Shown: positions 1 through 5,565 of the stretch, in pieces | How positions within the stretch are numbered: position 1 is the first letter of the stretch | How the letters are laid out: each line of letters begins with the position of its first letter | Assembly (NCBI GenBank): GCA_025350775.1 | Contig: JANXXF010000095.1 | Span: 1 to 5,565 of the forward strand | DNA length: 5,565 nucleotides | From: Actinomycetes bacterium | Lineage (GTDB): Bacteria; Actinomycetota; Thermoleophilia; Gaiellales; Gaiellaceae | Direction: 5' to 3' | Position numbers and translations under genes: made by a program | The notes under the pieces: model-generated | What the model was told of the DNA's origin: nothing | Database searches by the model: none | Seen by the model: only the letters and a program-made list of their open reading frames with translations

Positions 1-345
1 GTGATGTCTCCGGCGGAGTATCGAGCGTGCGCGCTGGAGCTGAAGTCTCGACTCGAGGAAGTCGGGATAGCTGTCGTGTTCGTGGACATTCCACGTTTCA
101 CTCAGCTCTACGAGACGACCCACTTCCCGTTTGTCAACGCCGACATCGAGCTCTTCAACTCCGTCACTCACGAGCTGGAGTCGGTGTCGTTAATCGAAGA
201 AGAAGACGAAGCAGACGAGCTCTGGCAGTCTGGGACGGTGCACTTCAGCCAGTCGGGCCACGAGCTCGCAGGACGCCGACTCGCCGACCGGGTCGAGACG
301 TACCAGCGGTCGGCCTCGACATTCGCACGGCCGGCTGCCAGGTAG
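1..345 (+). CDS. C-terminal part of an SGNH/GDSL-hydrolase-like protein (5' end outside window)
   Basis: The frame is open from the first base and ends at TAG 343-345. GTG at 1 and ATG at 4 could serve as starts, but no upstream sequence is available and the product looks like a C-terminal domain, so I treat it as 5'-partial. About 114 residues are visible. A hydrophobic strand ending in VVFVDIP (about 25-31) follows a charged helix. Near the end, H81 lies in the pattern HFSQSGHELAGRRLAD (81-96), which resembles the last conserved block of SGNH hydrolases (DxxH followed by a Gly and a helix). The residue three before this His is Gly78, not Asp. The nucleophile Ser block would lie upstream. 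An acidic run (EEEDEADE, 66-73) is unusual. Such proteins in polysaccharide loci often remove or transfer acyl groups, but that role is inferred here. Another alpha/beta hydrolase-like or unrelated C-terminus is possible. Confidence 0.5.
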   Translation: MMSPAEYRACALELKSRLEEVGIAVVFVDIPRFTQLYETTHFPFVNADIELFNSVTHELESVSLIEEEDEADELWQSGTVHFSQSGHELAGRRLADRVETYQRSASTFARPAAR

Positions 346-446
346 GAGGCCGGTCGGACGGCGGACGCACTGCAATACTTGCTTCTGCCACGAAACAGAA
401 CCGTCAACCGCGTGCCACGCCTACCAGCAGGTGCGGCGGGAGAGCC

Positions 447-452
447 AGGGGG
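447..452 (+). promoter_or_regulatory. Candidate ribosome binding site for the acyltransferase (AGGGGG)
   Basis: A purine-rich AGGGGG lies 11 bases before GTG 464. The alternative in-frame GTG at 431 has no recognisable Shine-Dalgarno sequence before it. This favours the downstream start, although the spacing is on the long side. Confidence 0.35.
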
Positions 453-463
453 TATCGAACCGC

Positions 464-970
464 GTGTACAAGCGCCTGCTCACAGCCTTCGGCGCACGGC
501 TCTCGCGGCTGATCTCGCTCAACGTCGTCTACGAGCAGCAACTCAACGCCATTGTGGCCGCCTGCGCCAGCGTCGGTCCGGGCACGCGCCTGCGCATGCC
601 GCTGATTGTCTACGCACCCGAGTGCCTTCGGCTGGGCGAGGATACGGGTATCGGCGAGTTCTGCGTCCTGCGCGCCAACGGCGGCATGACCATCGGCGAC
701 CGCGTCCAGATTGCCGCCGGGGCGATCCTCACCACCCGCGGCCACCCGCTCGGCATCCCCCGTCACACGCAGACCGTCGATGCGCCGATCGTGATCGAGG
801 ACGACGTCTGGATCGGTGCGGGCGCGATCATCCTGCCGGGGGTTACCGTCGGCCGGGGCGCTATCGTTGCGGCCGGCGCGATCGTCACTCGCGACGTCGA
901 GCCGATGACCGTCGTCGCAGGCGTCCCCGCGCGACGACTCCGCACGATCGAGGAAGCGAGCCCGGAATGA
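464..970 (+). CDS. Hexapeptide-repeat (left-handed beta-helix) O-acyltransferase, WbbJ/LacA-like
   Basis: The product probably transfers an acetyl (or other acyl) group from a CoA donor to a sugar hydroxyl in the cytoplasm. I chose GTG 464 (168 residues) because AGGGGG lies 11 bases upstream; GTG 431 would add 11 residues (179 in total). Numbering from the 431 start: an amphipathic N-terminal helix (about 10-45), then imperfect hexapeptide turns from about 68 to 155 (LGEDTG, IGEFCV, IGDRVQ, IAAGAI, IEDDVW, IGAGAI, LPGVTV, GRGAIV). A loop with TTRGHP places the likely catalytic His at 105. The ending VVAGVPARRL (161-170) is the standard C-terminal signature of the maltose/galactoside acetyltransferase and WbbJ group. 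The stop codon overlaps the next gene's ATG (ATGA), which suggests translational coupling. The acceptor sugar cannot be told from sequence. Family assignment is firm and the substrate is unknown. Confidence 0.88.
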   Translation: MYKRLLTAFGARLSRLISLNVVYEQQLNAIVAACASVGPGTRLRMPLIVYAPECLRLGEDTGIGEFCVLRANGGMTIGDRVQIAAGAILTTRGHPLGIPRHTQTVDAPIVIEDDVWIGAGAIILPGVTVGRGAIVAAGAIVTRDVEPMTVVAGVPARRLRTIEEASPE

Positions 971-1866
971 AGAAGGCACTCGTCATAGGCTCGGAGGGCA
1001 ACGTCGGTGCACCGTTGGTGCGCCGCCTGCGCGAGAGTGGGTGCGAGGTGCTCGAGGTCGACATCCGGCCGGGCATGCGCGAGGGCTACGTGATGGCCGA
1101 CATCAACCACCCGATCGACCTGCTGCCGGCTTTCGACTGGGGCCCGGACGTCGTCTACCTCCTGTCCGCGATGGTCAGCCGCGTCACCTGTGAGCAGGCG
1201 AGCGGCCTCGCCATCGCCACCAACCTCGAGGGCATCAACAACGTCCTGCAGCTCTGCAAGCGCGTGAACGCGATGACGGTCTACTTCTCGACCTCGGAGG
1301 TCTACGGTCCGCACGTCGAGCTGATGGACGAGGCGCTTGCCGACCCGGGACCGAACAACCGCTACGGGCTGTCAAAGCTCCTCGGCGAGGCGCTCGTCGA
1401 GTACGAGGTGCGCACCTACGGCCTGCGCGCCGTGACGCTGCGCCCGTTCATGATCTACGACGAGTTCGAAGACCTCGGCGACCACCGCTCGGCGATGATC
1501 CGCTTCGCCTCCAACCTCGCGCTCGGCCTGCCGATCGAGGTGCACCGTGGCTCCGCGCGCGGCTGGCTCCACATCTCCGACGCGGTGCGCGCGATCGAGG
1601 CGTCCGCCGCGCTCGGCGAGTACGCGGTGATCAACATCGGCCATCCCGACGTCCGGCCGATCGAGGAGCTCGCAGAGATGGTGCGCGCGCAGCTCGGCGC
1701 CTCGCCGGACCTCGTGAACGTCGTCGACCTGCCCGGCCGCATGACGTTGCGGAAGGTGCCGTCGCTCGACCGCCAGCGCGATCTGCTCGGCGTCGTGCCC
1801 CGGGTCTCGCTGGAAGAGGGCGTCGCCCGGGTCTGCCAGGAGATCGGGCGGCGAGTCAACGTCTGA
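967..1866 (+). CDS. NAD-dependent nucleotide-sugar epimerase/dehydratase (extended SDR family)
   Basis: This is a cytoplasmic enzyme of 299 residues that probably oxidises and epimerises or dehydrates an NDP-sugar. The N-terminus starts with a Rossmann strand and the glycine motif GSEGNVG (8-14, GxxGxxG). Asp32 at the end of the second strand favours NAD over NADP. STSEVYG (108-114) supplies the Ser/Thr of the active site, and NRYGLSK carries the Tyr133/Lys137 pair (YxxxK). LRPFMIYD (158-165) matches the conserved RPxxxYG region, though the usual Gly is replaced by Asp. GWLHISDAVRAI (199-210) is the typical substrate-domain segment before the C-terminal helices. The length is slightly short for UDP-glucose 4-epimerases (around 320-340). 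I chose ATG 967 because it begins the Rossmann strand and AGGAAG lies at 951-956; the frame stays open much farther upstream, but that stretch overlaps the acyltransferase. The exact reaction cannot be assigned. Confidence 0.9.
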   Translation: MKKALVIGSEGNVGAPLVRRLRESGCEVLEVDIRPGMREGYVMADINHPIDLLPAFDWGPDVVYLLSAMVSRVTCEQASGLAIATNLEGINNVLQLCKRVNAMTVYFSTSEVYGPHVELMDEALADPGPNNRYGLSKLLGEALVEYEVRTYGLRAVTLRPFMIYDEFEDLGDHRSAMIRFASNLALGLPIEVHRGSARGWLHISDAVRAIEASAALGEYAVINIGHPDVRPIEELAEMVRAQLGASPDLVNVVDLPGRMTLRKVPSLDRQRDLLGVVPRVSLEEGVARVCQEIGRRVNV

Positions 1867-1868
1867 GC

Positions 1869-1872
1869 GGAG
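1869..1872 (+). promoter_or_regulatory. Ribosome binding site (GGAG) supporting the GTG start at 1880
   Basis: GGAG lies in the short gap after the epimerase stop, 7 bases before GTG 1880. A competing in-frame ATG at 1895 has GAGG (1882-1885) 9 bases ahead, so the start remains uncertain by five codons. Confidence 0.4.
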
Positions 1873-1879
1873 CCCGGGA

Positions 1880-2968
1880 GTGAGGCGGCTGCGCATGCTC
1901 GTCTTCACGGCCGAGTCCGCCACCAACCCGACGCTCTCATACCAGCACGGTTGGGCTCGTGCGCTCGCATCCGACCCGGCCTTCGACGTCGACCTGCTCG
2001 AGCTTGCACGGTCGGGCACATCGCTCGGCTGGCGCTTCGGGCGGCACTTCCGGGGCTACGACGTGATCGTTCTGCTGCACTCGACGTTTTCCAACGAGCG
2101 CCTTGTGACGCCGGCGCTTGCCGAGCGAATCCGCCGCTCGAGCGCCGTCCGCACCTACTTCATCGGCAACGAGTACAAGCTGATGCCGGACAAGCTGCGC
2201 TTTGCCGAGTCCCTTGGCACGCATCTGCTCGTGTCGCAGCTCGAGGGGGAAGGCGCGTTGCGGCTCTACCGGGAGCGGCTCGGCTGCAGCGTCGTCGGCC
2301 TGCCCAACACGGGCCTCGACCCGGAGCTCTTCCGGCCGGTGACGCCGGAGGCAGATCGTCCGGTCGACATCGGCTACCGAGCCTTCGAGAGCCCCTGGTA
2401 CCTCGGTCACCGGGAGCGGCCGCTGCTCGCCGATGCCTTCTCCGCGGCAGCAGGGCGGCTCGGCCTGTCGGTCGACATCTCGCTCGACCCCGCCGACCGT
2501 TTGGGCGAGTGCGGGTGGGCGGCGTTCCTCGACCACTGCAAAGGGCAGCTCGGCTCGGAGGCGGGCGGCGACTACTTCGAGCTCGACGATCGAACGCGCT
2601 ACGCGGTCAACGACTTCCTGGAGGAACAGCCCGACGCTTCGTTCGAGGACGTCCACGCTCGTTTCTTCCGCGACTACCCCGACCCGGTGTCGGGCCGCTG
2701 CATCTCCAGCCGCATCATCGAGGCGGCGGGGGCGAAGACCGCGCAGCTGCTGATCGAGGGGGAGTACGGCGGCTACCTTCAGCCCGACGTCCACTACATC
2801 CCGCTGCGCCCCGACCTCTCGAACGTCGACGAGGCGGTGGCGAAGCTGCGCGACGACGCCTTCCGCCGGATGATCGTCGACAATGCGTACCGCTTGGCCC
2901 ACGAGCAGCTCACCTTCCCGCGCCTGCTCGACCGCTTCCACGCGGCGCTGGAGCCGCTGCTGCGATGA
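1880..2968 (+). CDS. Glycosyltransferase-like protein, CgeB/Glyco_trans_1_2-type C-terminal domain
   Basis: This 362-residue cytoplasmic protein has a GT-B-like plan. The N-terminal half carries a first strand (RMLVFTAES, 5-13), a second strand (YDVIVLLHS, 60-68) and a third (THLLVSQ, 114-120). Then comes LPNTGLDPELFRP (141-153), the familiar N/GxDxxxFxP hinge of GT4-like enzymes. The C-terminal half has LGSEAGGDYF (224-233) and a helical stretch. After it come SSRIIEAAGAKTAQLL (276-291), EGEYGGYLQPDVHYIPL (293-309) and a final helix region. From memory, this combination belongs to CgeB-like glycosyltransferases, where an SPRxxEAaa segment, EGxYxGxL and HYIPL are conserved. The classical EX7E motif is absent. 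It starts 13 bases after the epimerase, and its TGA overlaps the next ATG. GTG 1880 has GGAG 7 bases upstream; ATG 1895 is an alternative. Donor and acceptor are unknown. Confidence 0.8.
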   Translation: MRRLRMLVFTAESATNPTLSYQHGWARALASDPAFDVDLLELARSGTSLGWRFGRHFRGYDVIVLLHSTFSNERLVTPALAERIRRSSAVRTYFIGNEYKLMPDKLRFAESLGTHLLVSQLEGEGALRLYRERLGCSVVGLPNTGLDPELFRPVTPEADRPVDIGYRAFESPWYLGHRERPLLADAFSAAAGRLGLSVDISLDPADRLGECGWAAFLDHCKGQLGSEAGGDYFELDDRTRYAVNDFLEEQPDASFEDVHARFFRDYPDPVSGRCISSRIIEAAGAKTAQLLIEGEYGGYLQPDVHYIPLRPDLSNVDEAVAKLRDDAFRRMIVDNAYRLAHEQLTFPRLLDRFHAALEPLLR

Positions 2969-4101
2969 GAGTCGTGCTGAACACGCGCTCGGACGACGCG
3001 GTCGCGGCGGCCTGCATCCACGACCTGGGGCGGCGGCTCGCCGAGCGTGGCGTCGAGGCCACCGTCAACGACTGGGGGCGTTACGACCGCTACGAGGTGG
3101 CCGTCTTCCTGGCCTACGACCACGACGTCGAGGCGGCGCGGGCTCAGAATCCCGACATCCGCATCGTCCTGGCCGACCCCAAGCAGCGCACGCCCGGGGC
3201 GATCGCGACGGCGCGCGCCGCCGACCTGCTGCTCGTCTCCTCGGTCGAGCAGCGCGACGTCTTCCTGCGCACCAACCGCAACCTGCTCGTCTACACGATG
3301 TACCCAGCAGTGGCCGCCCGCGAGCGGCAGCACGTCGACCGGGAGGGCGGCCGGGTCGTCGTCGCCTACCACGGCAACCGCGTCCACCTGGAGGCGATGG
3401 TGCACACCGTGCGGCCCGCCCTCGAGGAGCTCGGGCGCCGGCGGCCGGTCGAGCTGCGCGCCGTCTACAACATCGAGACGCTCGGGCGGACGCGGCTCGG
3501 CCTGCCCGACGAGCGGCTTGTCACGGTGCGTCACGTGCAGTGGACGCCGGCGTTTGCCGACAGCCTCGCCGACGCCGACATCGGCCTCGTGCCGGGGGAG
3601 CTGCCGGTGGCGAACCTGCTGGGCGCTCTCGAGCTGACGGCGTACCCGGAGCCGGAGTTCATGTACGAGCCGTTCGACCATCTCGTCCGCTACAAGGCGT
3701 CCACCAACCCGGGGCGGCTCTACCCGTTCGCGCGGGTCGGGGTGCCGGTGGTGGCCGACTTCACGCCGTCGGCGGCGCAGTTCGTGCAGGACGGCGTGAC
3801 GGGGCTGCTGGCCTCGTCGGCGCACGGATGGCTGGAGGCGCTGGAGGCGCTCGCTGGGTCGGCGGCGCTGCGCGAGCGGCTGGCGGCCGGGCTGCGCGAG
3901 CGCATGGACGCGGCCTACGAGCGGCAGCTCGACGACTTCCTGGCGGCGGTGGCGGCTCCGCGGCTGCCTCCGCCGGTCGAGCTCCCCGGCGCCGCTGCGC
4001 TTGCCGACCAGCAGGCGCTCGCCGACCGCTTTCCCGGCCCTGCCGGCGCGCCCCCGCCCAGCGCCGTGGCGCGGGCCCTGCGCCGCCTCCAGGGGCGCTG
4101 A
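2965..4101 (+). CDS. Divergent GT-B-fold glycosyltransferase (family 1/4-like, no EX7E)
   Basis: This 378-residue protein probably transfers a sugar onto a growing glycan at the cytoplasmic face of the membrane. The N-domain starts with strand MRVVLNT (1-7), then RYEVAVFLAYD (42-52), RIVLADPK (66-73) and ADLLLVSS (86-93). VVVAYHGN (131-138) opens the C-domain, where VYN (167-169), DIGLVP (205-210) and YKASTNPGRLYPFARVGVPVVAD (243-265) follow the usual order of a donor-binding half. FVQDGVTGLLAS (273-284) matches the common GT4 ending segment. No EX7E pair is visible, so it is not a textbook GT4 enzyme. A Pro/Ala-rich tail (about 329-378) follows the fold. ATG 2965 overlaps the previous stop (ATGA), with GGAG at 2950-2953. 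The frame is open far upstream, but the first strand begins exactly at this ATG. Substrate unknown. Confidence 0.8.
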   Translation: MRVVLNTRSDDAVAAACIHDLGRRLAERGVEATVNDWGRYDRYEVAVFLAYDHDVEAARAQNPDIRIVLADPKQRTPGAIATARAADLLLVSSVEQRDVFLRTNRNLLVYTMYPAVAARERQHVDREGGRVVVAYHGNRVHLEAMVHTVRPALEELGRRRPVELRAVYNIETLGRTRLGLPDERLVTVRHVQWTPAFADSLADADIGLVPGELPVANLLGALELTAYPEPEFMYEPFDHLVRYKASTNPGRLYPFARVGVPVVADFTPSAAQFVQDGVTGLLASSAHGWLEALEALAGSAALRERLAAGLRERMDAAYERQLDDFLAAVAAPRLPPPVELPGAAALADQQALADRFPGPAGAPPPSAVARALRRLQGR

Positions 4102-4106
4102 GCGGG

Positions 4107-5090
4107 ATGCGGGTCTACATGAACTTCCGCGAGGTACGAGGCCCGTACGGCGGCGCCAACGCCTTCCAGCGGACGATCCGGCGCGCCCTCGAGCGGCGCG
4201 GCCACCGCGTCACCACGCGCGAGGACGACCGCTACGACGTCGCCCTCGTCAACGCCCTCACCGACGATATCGACCTCGCTTTCGTGCAACGCATCGCCGA
4301 GCGGGCGCCGGTCGTCCACCGCAAGGTCGGCTACCGAGTGAGCGGCAGCGCCGACCTGCGGGCGCGCGTTGACGGCGTCGTCGTCGGCGACCGCATCCAG
4401 GTCGAGTTCACCCCGCATCTCGCACACACCGTGTTCCAGAGCGCGTACAGCCGCGACGTCTTCCTCGGGAGCGGCTTCGCCGGGCCGTTCACGGTGGTGC
4501 ACAACGGGGTGGACGAGGAGATCTTCACGCCGTGGGTGCGGGCGGGGCTGCCGTGGCGCGGCCGTCGCCGTCGCGAGCTGCGCCCCTTCTGGGATGGCCG
4601 TTCGCCGCTGCGGGTCGTCATCTCGGCCTGGTCGACCGACCCCAACAAGGGCTTTGAAGACTACGCGGCGATCGACCGCGCGCTGGATGGCCGCGACGAT
4701 GTCGAGCTGAGCCTGGTCGGGCGGGTGCCGAACGGGCTCGAGCTGCGCAACATTCGCCTGCACGCGGCGCGGCCGGCTCGACCGCTGGCCGACGTGCTGC
4801 GAGCCAACCATGCTCTGCTCCAGCTTGCCCGCTGGGAGACCTGCTCGAACGCGCTGATCGAGGGGCTCAACTGCGGGCTGCCGGCGATCTATCTCGACTC
4901 CGGCGCCAACGGCGAGGTCGCCGGGGAGTACGGCGTCGAATACCGGGGCGACTTCTTCGCGGCGCTCGACGAGGTGCGGGAGCGCTACGACGAGCTGGTG
5001 GCGCGCGTGCTGGAGAACCCGTACCGGTCGGCCGTGATGGTCGAGCAGTACGAGGCGGTCCTGCGGGCGGCTGCGGAGGGGCGCGCGTGA
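4107..5090 (+). CDS. GT4-family glycosyltransferase
   Basis: This 327-residue GT-B enzyme is expected to be a retaining transferase using an NDP-sugar. The N-domain begins MRVYMNF (1-7) and a Gly-rich loop GPYGGANAF (12-20), where GT4 enzymes normally contact the donor phosphate. RYDVALVNAL (42-51) and TVFQSAYSRDVFL (108-120) are further core strands. VVHNGVDEEIFTP (130-142) is the standard hinge. In the C-domain, STDPNKGFEDY (176-186) provides the conserved Lys181, SLVGR (202-206) is the next strand, and ETCSNALIE (244-252) is a clean EX7E motif followed by GLPAIYLDSGANGEV (257-271). A basic run, RGRRRR (151-156), sits just after the hinge. The start ATG follows the previous stop by 5 bases, with AGGGG at 4091-4095; the in-frame ATG at 4119 would cut the first strand. 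Donor and acceptor are unknown. Confidence 0.9.
   Translation: MRVYMNFREVRGPYGGANAFQRTIRRALERRGHRVTTREDDRYDVALVNALTDDIDLAFVQRIAERAPVVHRKVGYRVSGSADLRARVDGVVVGDRIQVEFTPHLAHTVFQSAYSRDVFLGSGFAGPFTVVHNGVDEEIFTPWVRAGLPWRGRRRRELRPFWDGRSPLRVVISAWSTDPNKGFEDYAAIDRALDGRDDVELSLVGRVPNGLELRNIRLHAARPARPLADVLRANHALLQLARWETCSNALIEGLNCGLPAIYLDSGANGEVAGEYGVEYRGDFFAALDEVRERYDELVARVLENPYRSAVMVEQYEAVLRAAAEGRA
5075..5081 (+). promoter_or_regulatory. Strong ribosome binding site (GGAGGGG) inside the preceding gene
   Basis: GGAGGGG ends 5 bases before GTG 5087 and lies in the last codons of the upstream glycosyltransferase. It is the best Shine-Dalgarno match in the window and decides the start of the following gene, whose N-terminus is otherwise poorly conserved-looking. 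Confidence 0.55.
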
Positions 5091-5565
5091 GCGGGGCGGC
5101 GGGGGCGCGGCGCGTGGCCGGCGGCGTGCGGCGGCGGGCAGCGCGGCTTCCTGACGCCGTGGGCGAGGCGCTGCGTCACCGGGCGATCGCGCGGTCACCG
5201 CGGGCCGCCGCGGGCGAGGTGCGCGTGTCCTACGGGGTTGCCGGGATGCCGGCGCCGGGGGCAGCGGCGGCCGGCGGCTTCGTCAAGTTCCAGCGCCTCG
5301 CCGAGGCCTTCCCGCACGAGCCGCGCTCGTTCAGCGTGCTGTACCTGGGGTCGAGCAGCGTGCCTCGCGACGCGGAGGCGTTGGCGCGGCTCGCGCGGAG
5401 GCGTGGGGCGCGCCTGGCCTGGAACCAGAACGGCGTTGCCTACCCCGCCTGGCACGGCCCCGGCAGCGAGCGCGTCAACGCGCCGATGGGGCGGCTGCTG
5501 CACGCGGCCGACCACGTCTTCTACCAGTCGGCCTTCTGCAAGCTCGGCGCCGACCTTTACCTGGG
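5087..5565 (+). CDS. Glycosyltransferase, N-terminal part (3' end outside window)
   Basis: The frame opens at GTG 5087, overlapping the previous TGA (GTGA), and runs to the window edge without a stop; 159 residues are visible. The first 44 or so are rich in Arg, Ala and Gly and carry no recognisable domain. From about 45 a GT-B N-domain appears: strand VRVSYG (45-50), GGFVKFQRLAEAFP (63-76) as loop plus first helix, strand FSVLYLGSS (82-90), RLAWNQNGVAYPAW (109-122) and ADHVFYQSAFCKLGADLYLG (141 to the edge). The last segment matches the strand, helix and Leu-Gly that precede the GT4 hinge, and it resembles TVFQSAYSRDVFLG in the gene before. The catalytic half is not in the window. GTG 5219 is a possible alternative start but lacks a Shine-Dalgarno sequence, whereas GGAGGGG precedes GTG 5087. 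Family assignment is likely but rests on the N-domain alone. Confidence 0.72.
   Translation, partial: MSGAAGARRVAGGVRRRAARLPDAVGEALRHRAIARSPRAAAGEVRVSYGVAGMPAPGAAAAGGFVKFQRLAEAFPHEPRSFSVLYLGSSSVPRDAEALARLARRRGARLAWNQNGVAYPAWHGPGSERVNAPMGRLLHAADHVFYQSAFCKLGADLYL

Noticed and set aside
195..220. GAAGAAGAAGACGAAG as a tandem repeat
   Set aside because: It encodes an acidic Glu/Asp run in frame. It is a short codon run, not an independent repeat element.
325..360. GGCCGG-containing stretch after the first gene as a possible terminator
   Set aside because: The repeats do not form a long stem with a sensible loop, and no T-run follows.
379..410. Possible promoter with a TTGCTT -35 element at 379-384 in the gap before the acyltransferase
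   Set aside because: No -10-like sequence is found at a suitable distance, and one weak hexamer is not enough to call a promoter.
379..966. Upstream extension of the epimerase frame, suggesting a fusion protein
   Set aside because: The extra 196 residues are Arg-rich out-of-frame translation of the acyltransferase. The Rossmann strand begins exactly at ATG 967.
1937..2941. Minus-strand open frame (334 codons) opposite the CgeB-like gene
   Set aside because: Same reasoning: it mirrors a gene with clear motifs and shows no domain of its own.
1951..2964. Upstream extension of the 2965 glycosyltransferase frame
   Set aside because: It overlaps the CgeB-like gene in another frame and reads as low-complexity Arg/Ala/Pro sequence. 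The ATGA junction and first strand support ATG 2965.
2883..4106. Upstream extension of the 4107 glycosyltransferase frame
   Set aside because: It is an out-of-frame shadow of the previous gene, and the GT-B fold starts at ATG 4107.
3915..5198. Long minus-strand open frame (427 codons) opposite the GT4 genes
   Set aside because: It lies antisense to two well-supported glycosyltransferases, and its translation is Arg/Ala/Val-rich with no recognisable motif. Long antisense frames are expected at this GC content.

Overview
The window looks like part of a cell-surface polysaccharide (capsule, exopolysaccharide or O-antigen-like) biosynthesis locus from a high-GC bacterium. Hand counts of single 60-base lines give about 80% GC inside the glycosyltransferase genes. 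The genes are packed with 4-base stop/start overlaps, and GTG starts are used freely. This fits an actinobacterial-type genome, possibly one of the deep-branching lineages, but nothing in the window fixes the taxon.

Layout, all on the + strand: (1) positions 1-345 hold the C-terminal end of a protein that resembles an SGNH/GDSL-type hydrolase. It is noticeably less GC-rich than what follows. (2) A gap of roughly 100 bases has no convincing promoter or terminator. (3) A left-handed beta-helix (hexapeptide repeat) O-acyltransferase ends at 970. (4) An NAD-dependent extended-SDR epimerase/dehydratase occupies 967-1866. (5) Four glycosyltransferase-like genes follow in a row: 1880-2968 (a CgeB/Glyco_trans_1_2-like protein), 2965-4101 (a divergent GT-B protein without the usual EX7E motif), 4107-5090 (a classical GT4 protein with EX7E), and 5087 to the window end (the N-terminal part of another GT4-like protein, cut off by the edge).

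From the acyltransferase onward the junctions are ATGA overlap, 13-base gap, ATGA overlap, 5-base gap, GTGA overlap. These genes are therefore almost certainly one transcript with translational coupling. The likely division of labour is that the epimerase makes or modifies a nucleotide sugar, the glycosyltransferases add successive sugars to a repeat unit, and the acyltransferase decorates a sugar with acetyl or another acyl group. The SGNH-like protein may trim or transfer such groups. No polymerase, flippase, priming transferase or export gene is visible, so the type of polysaccharide cannot be named. I see no RNA gene, mobile element, CRISPR array or attachment site. The best leads are how different these adjacent glycosyltransferases are in type, a shared N-terminal block in two neighbouring ones, and a missing predicted catalytic Asp in the SGNH-like fragment.
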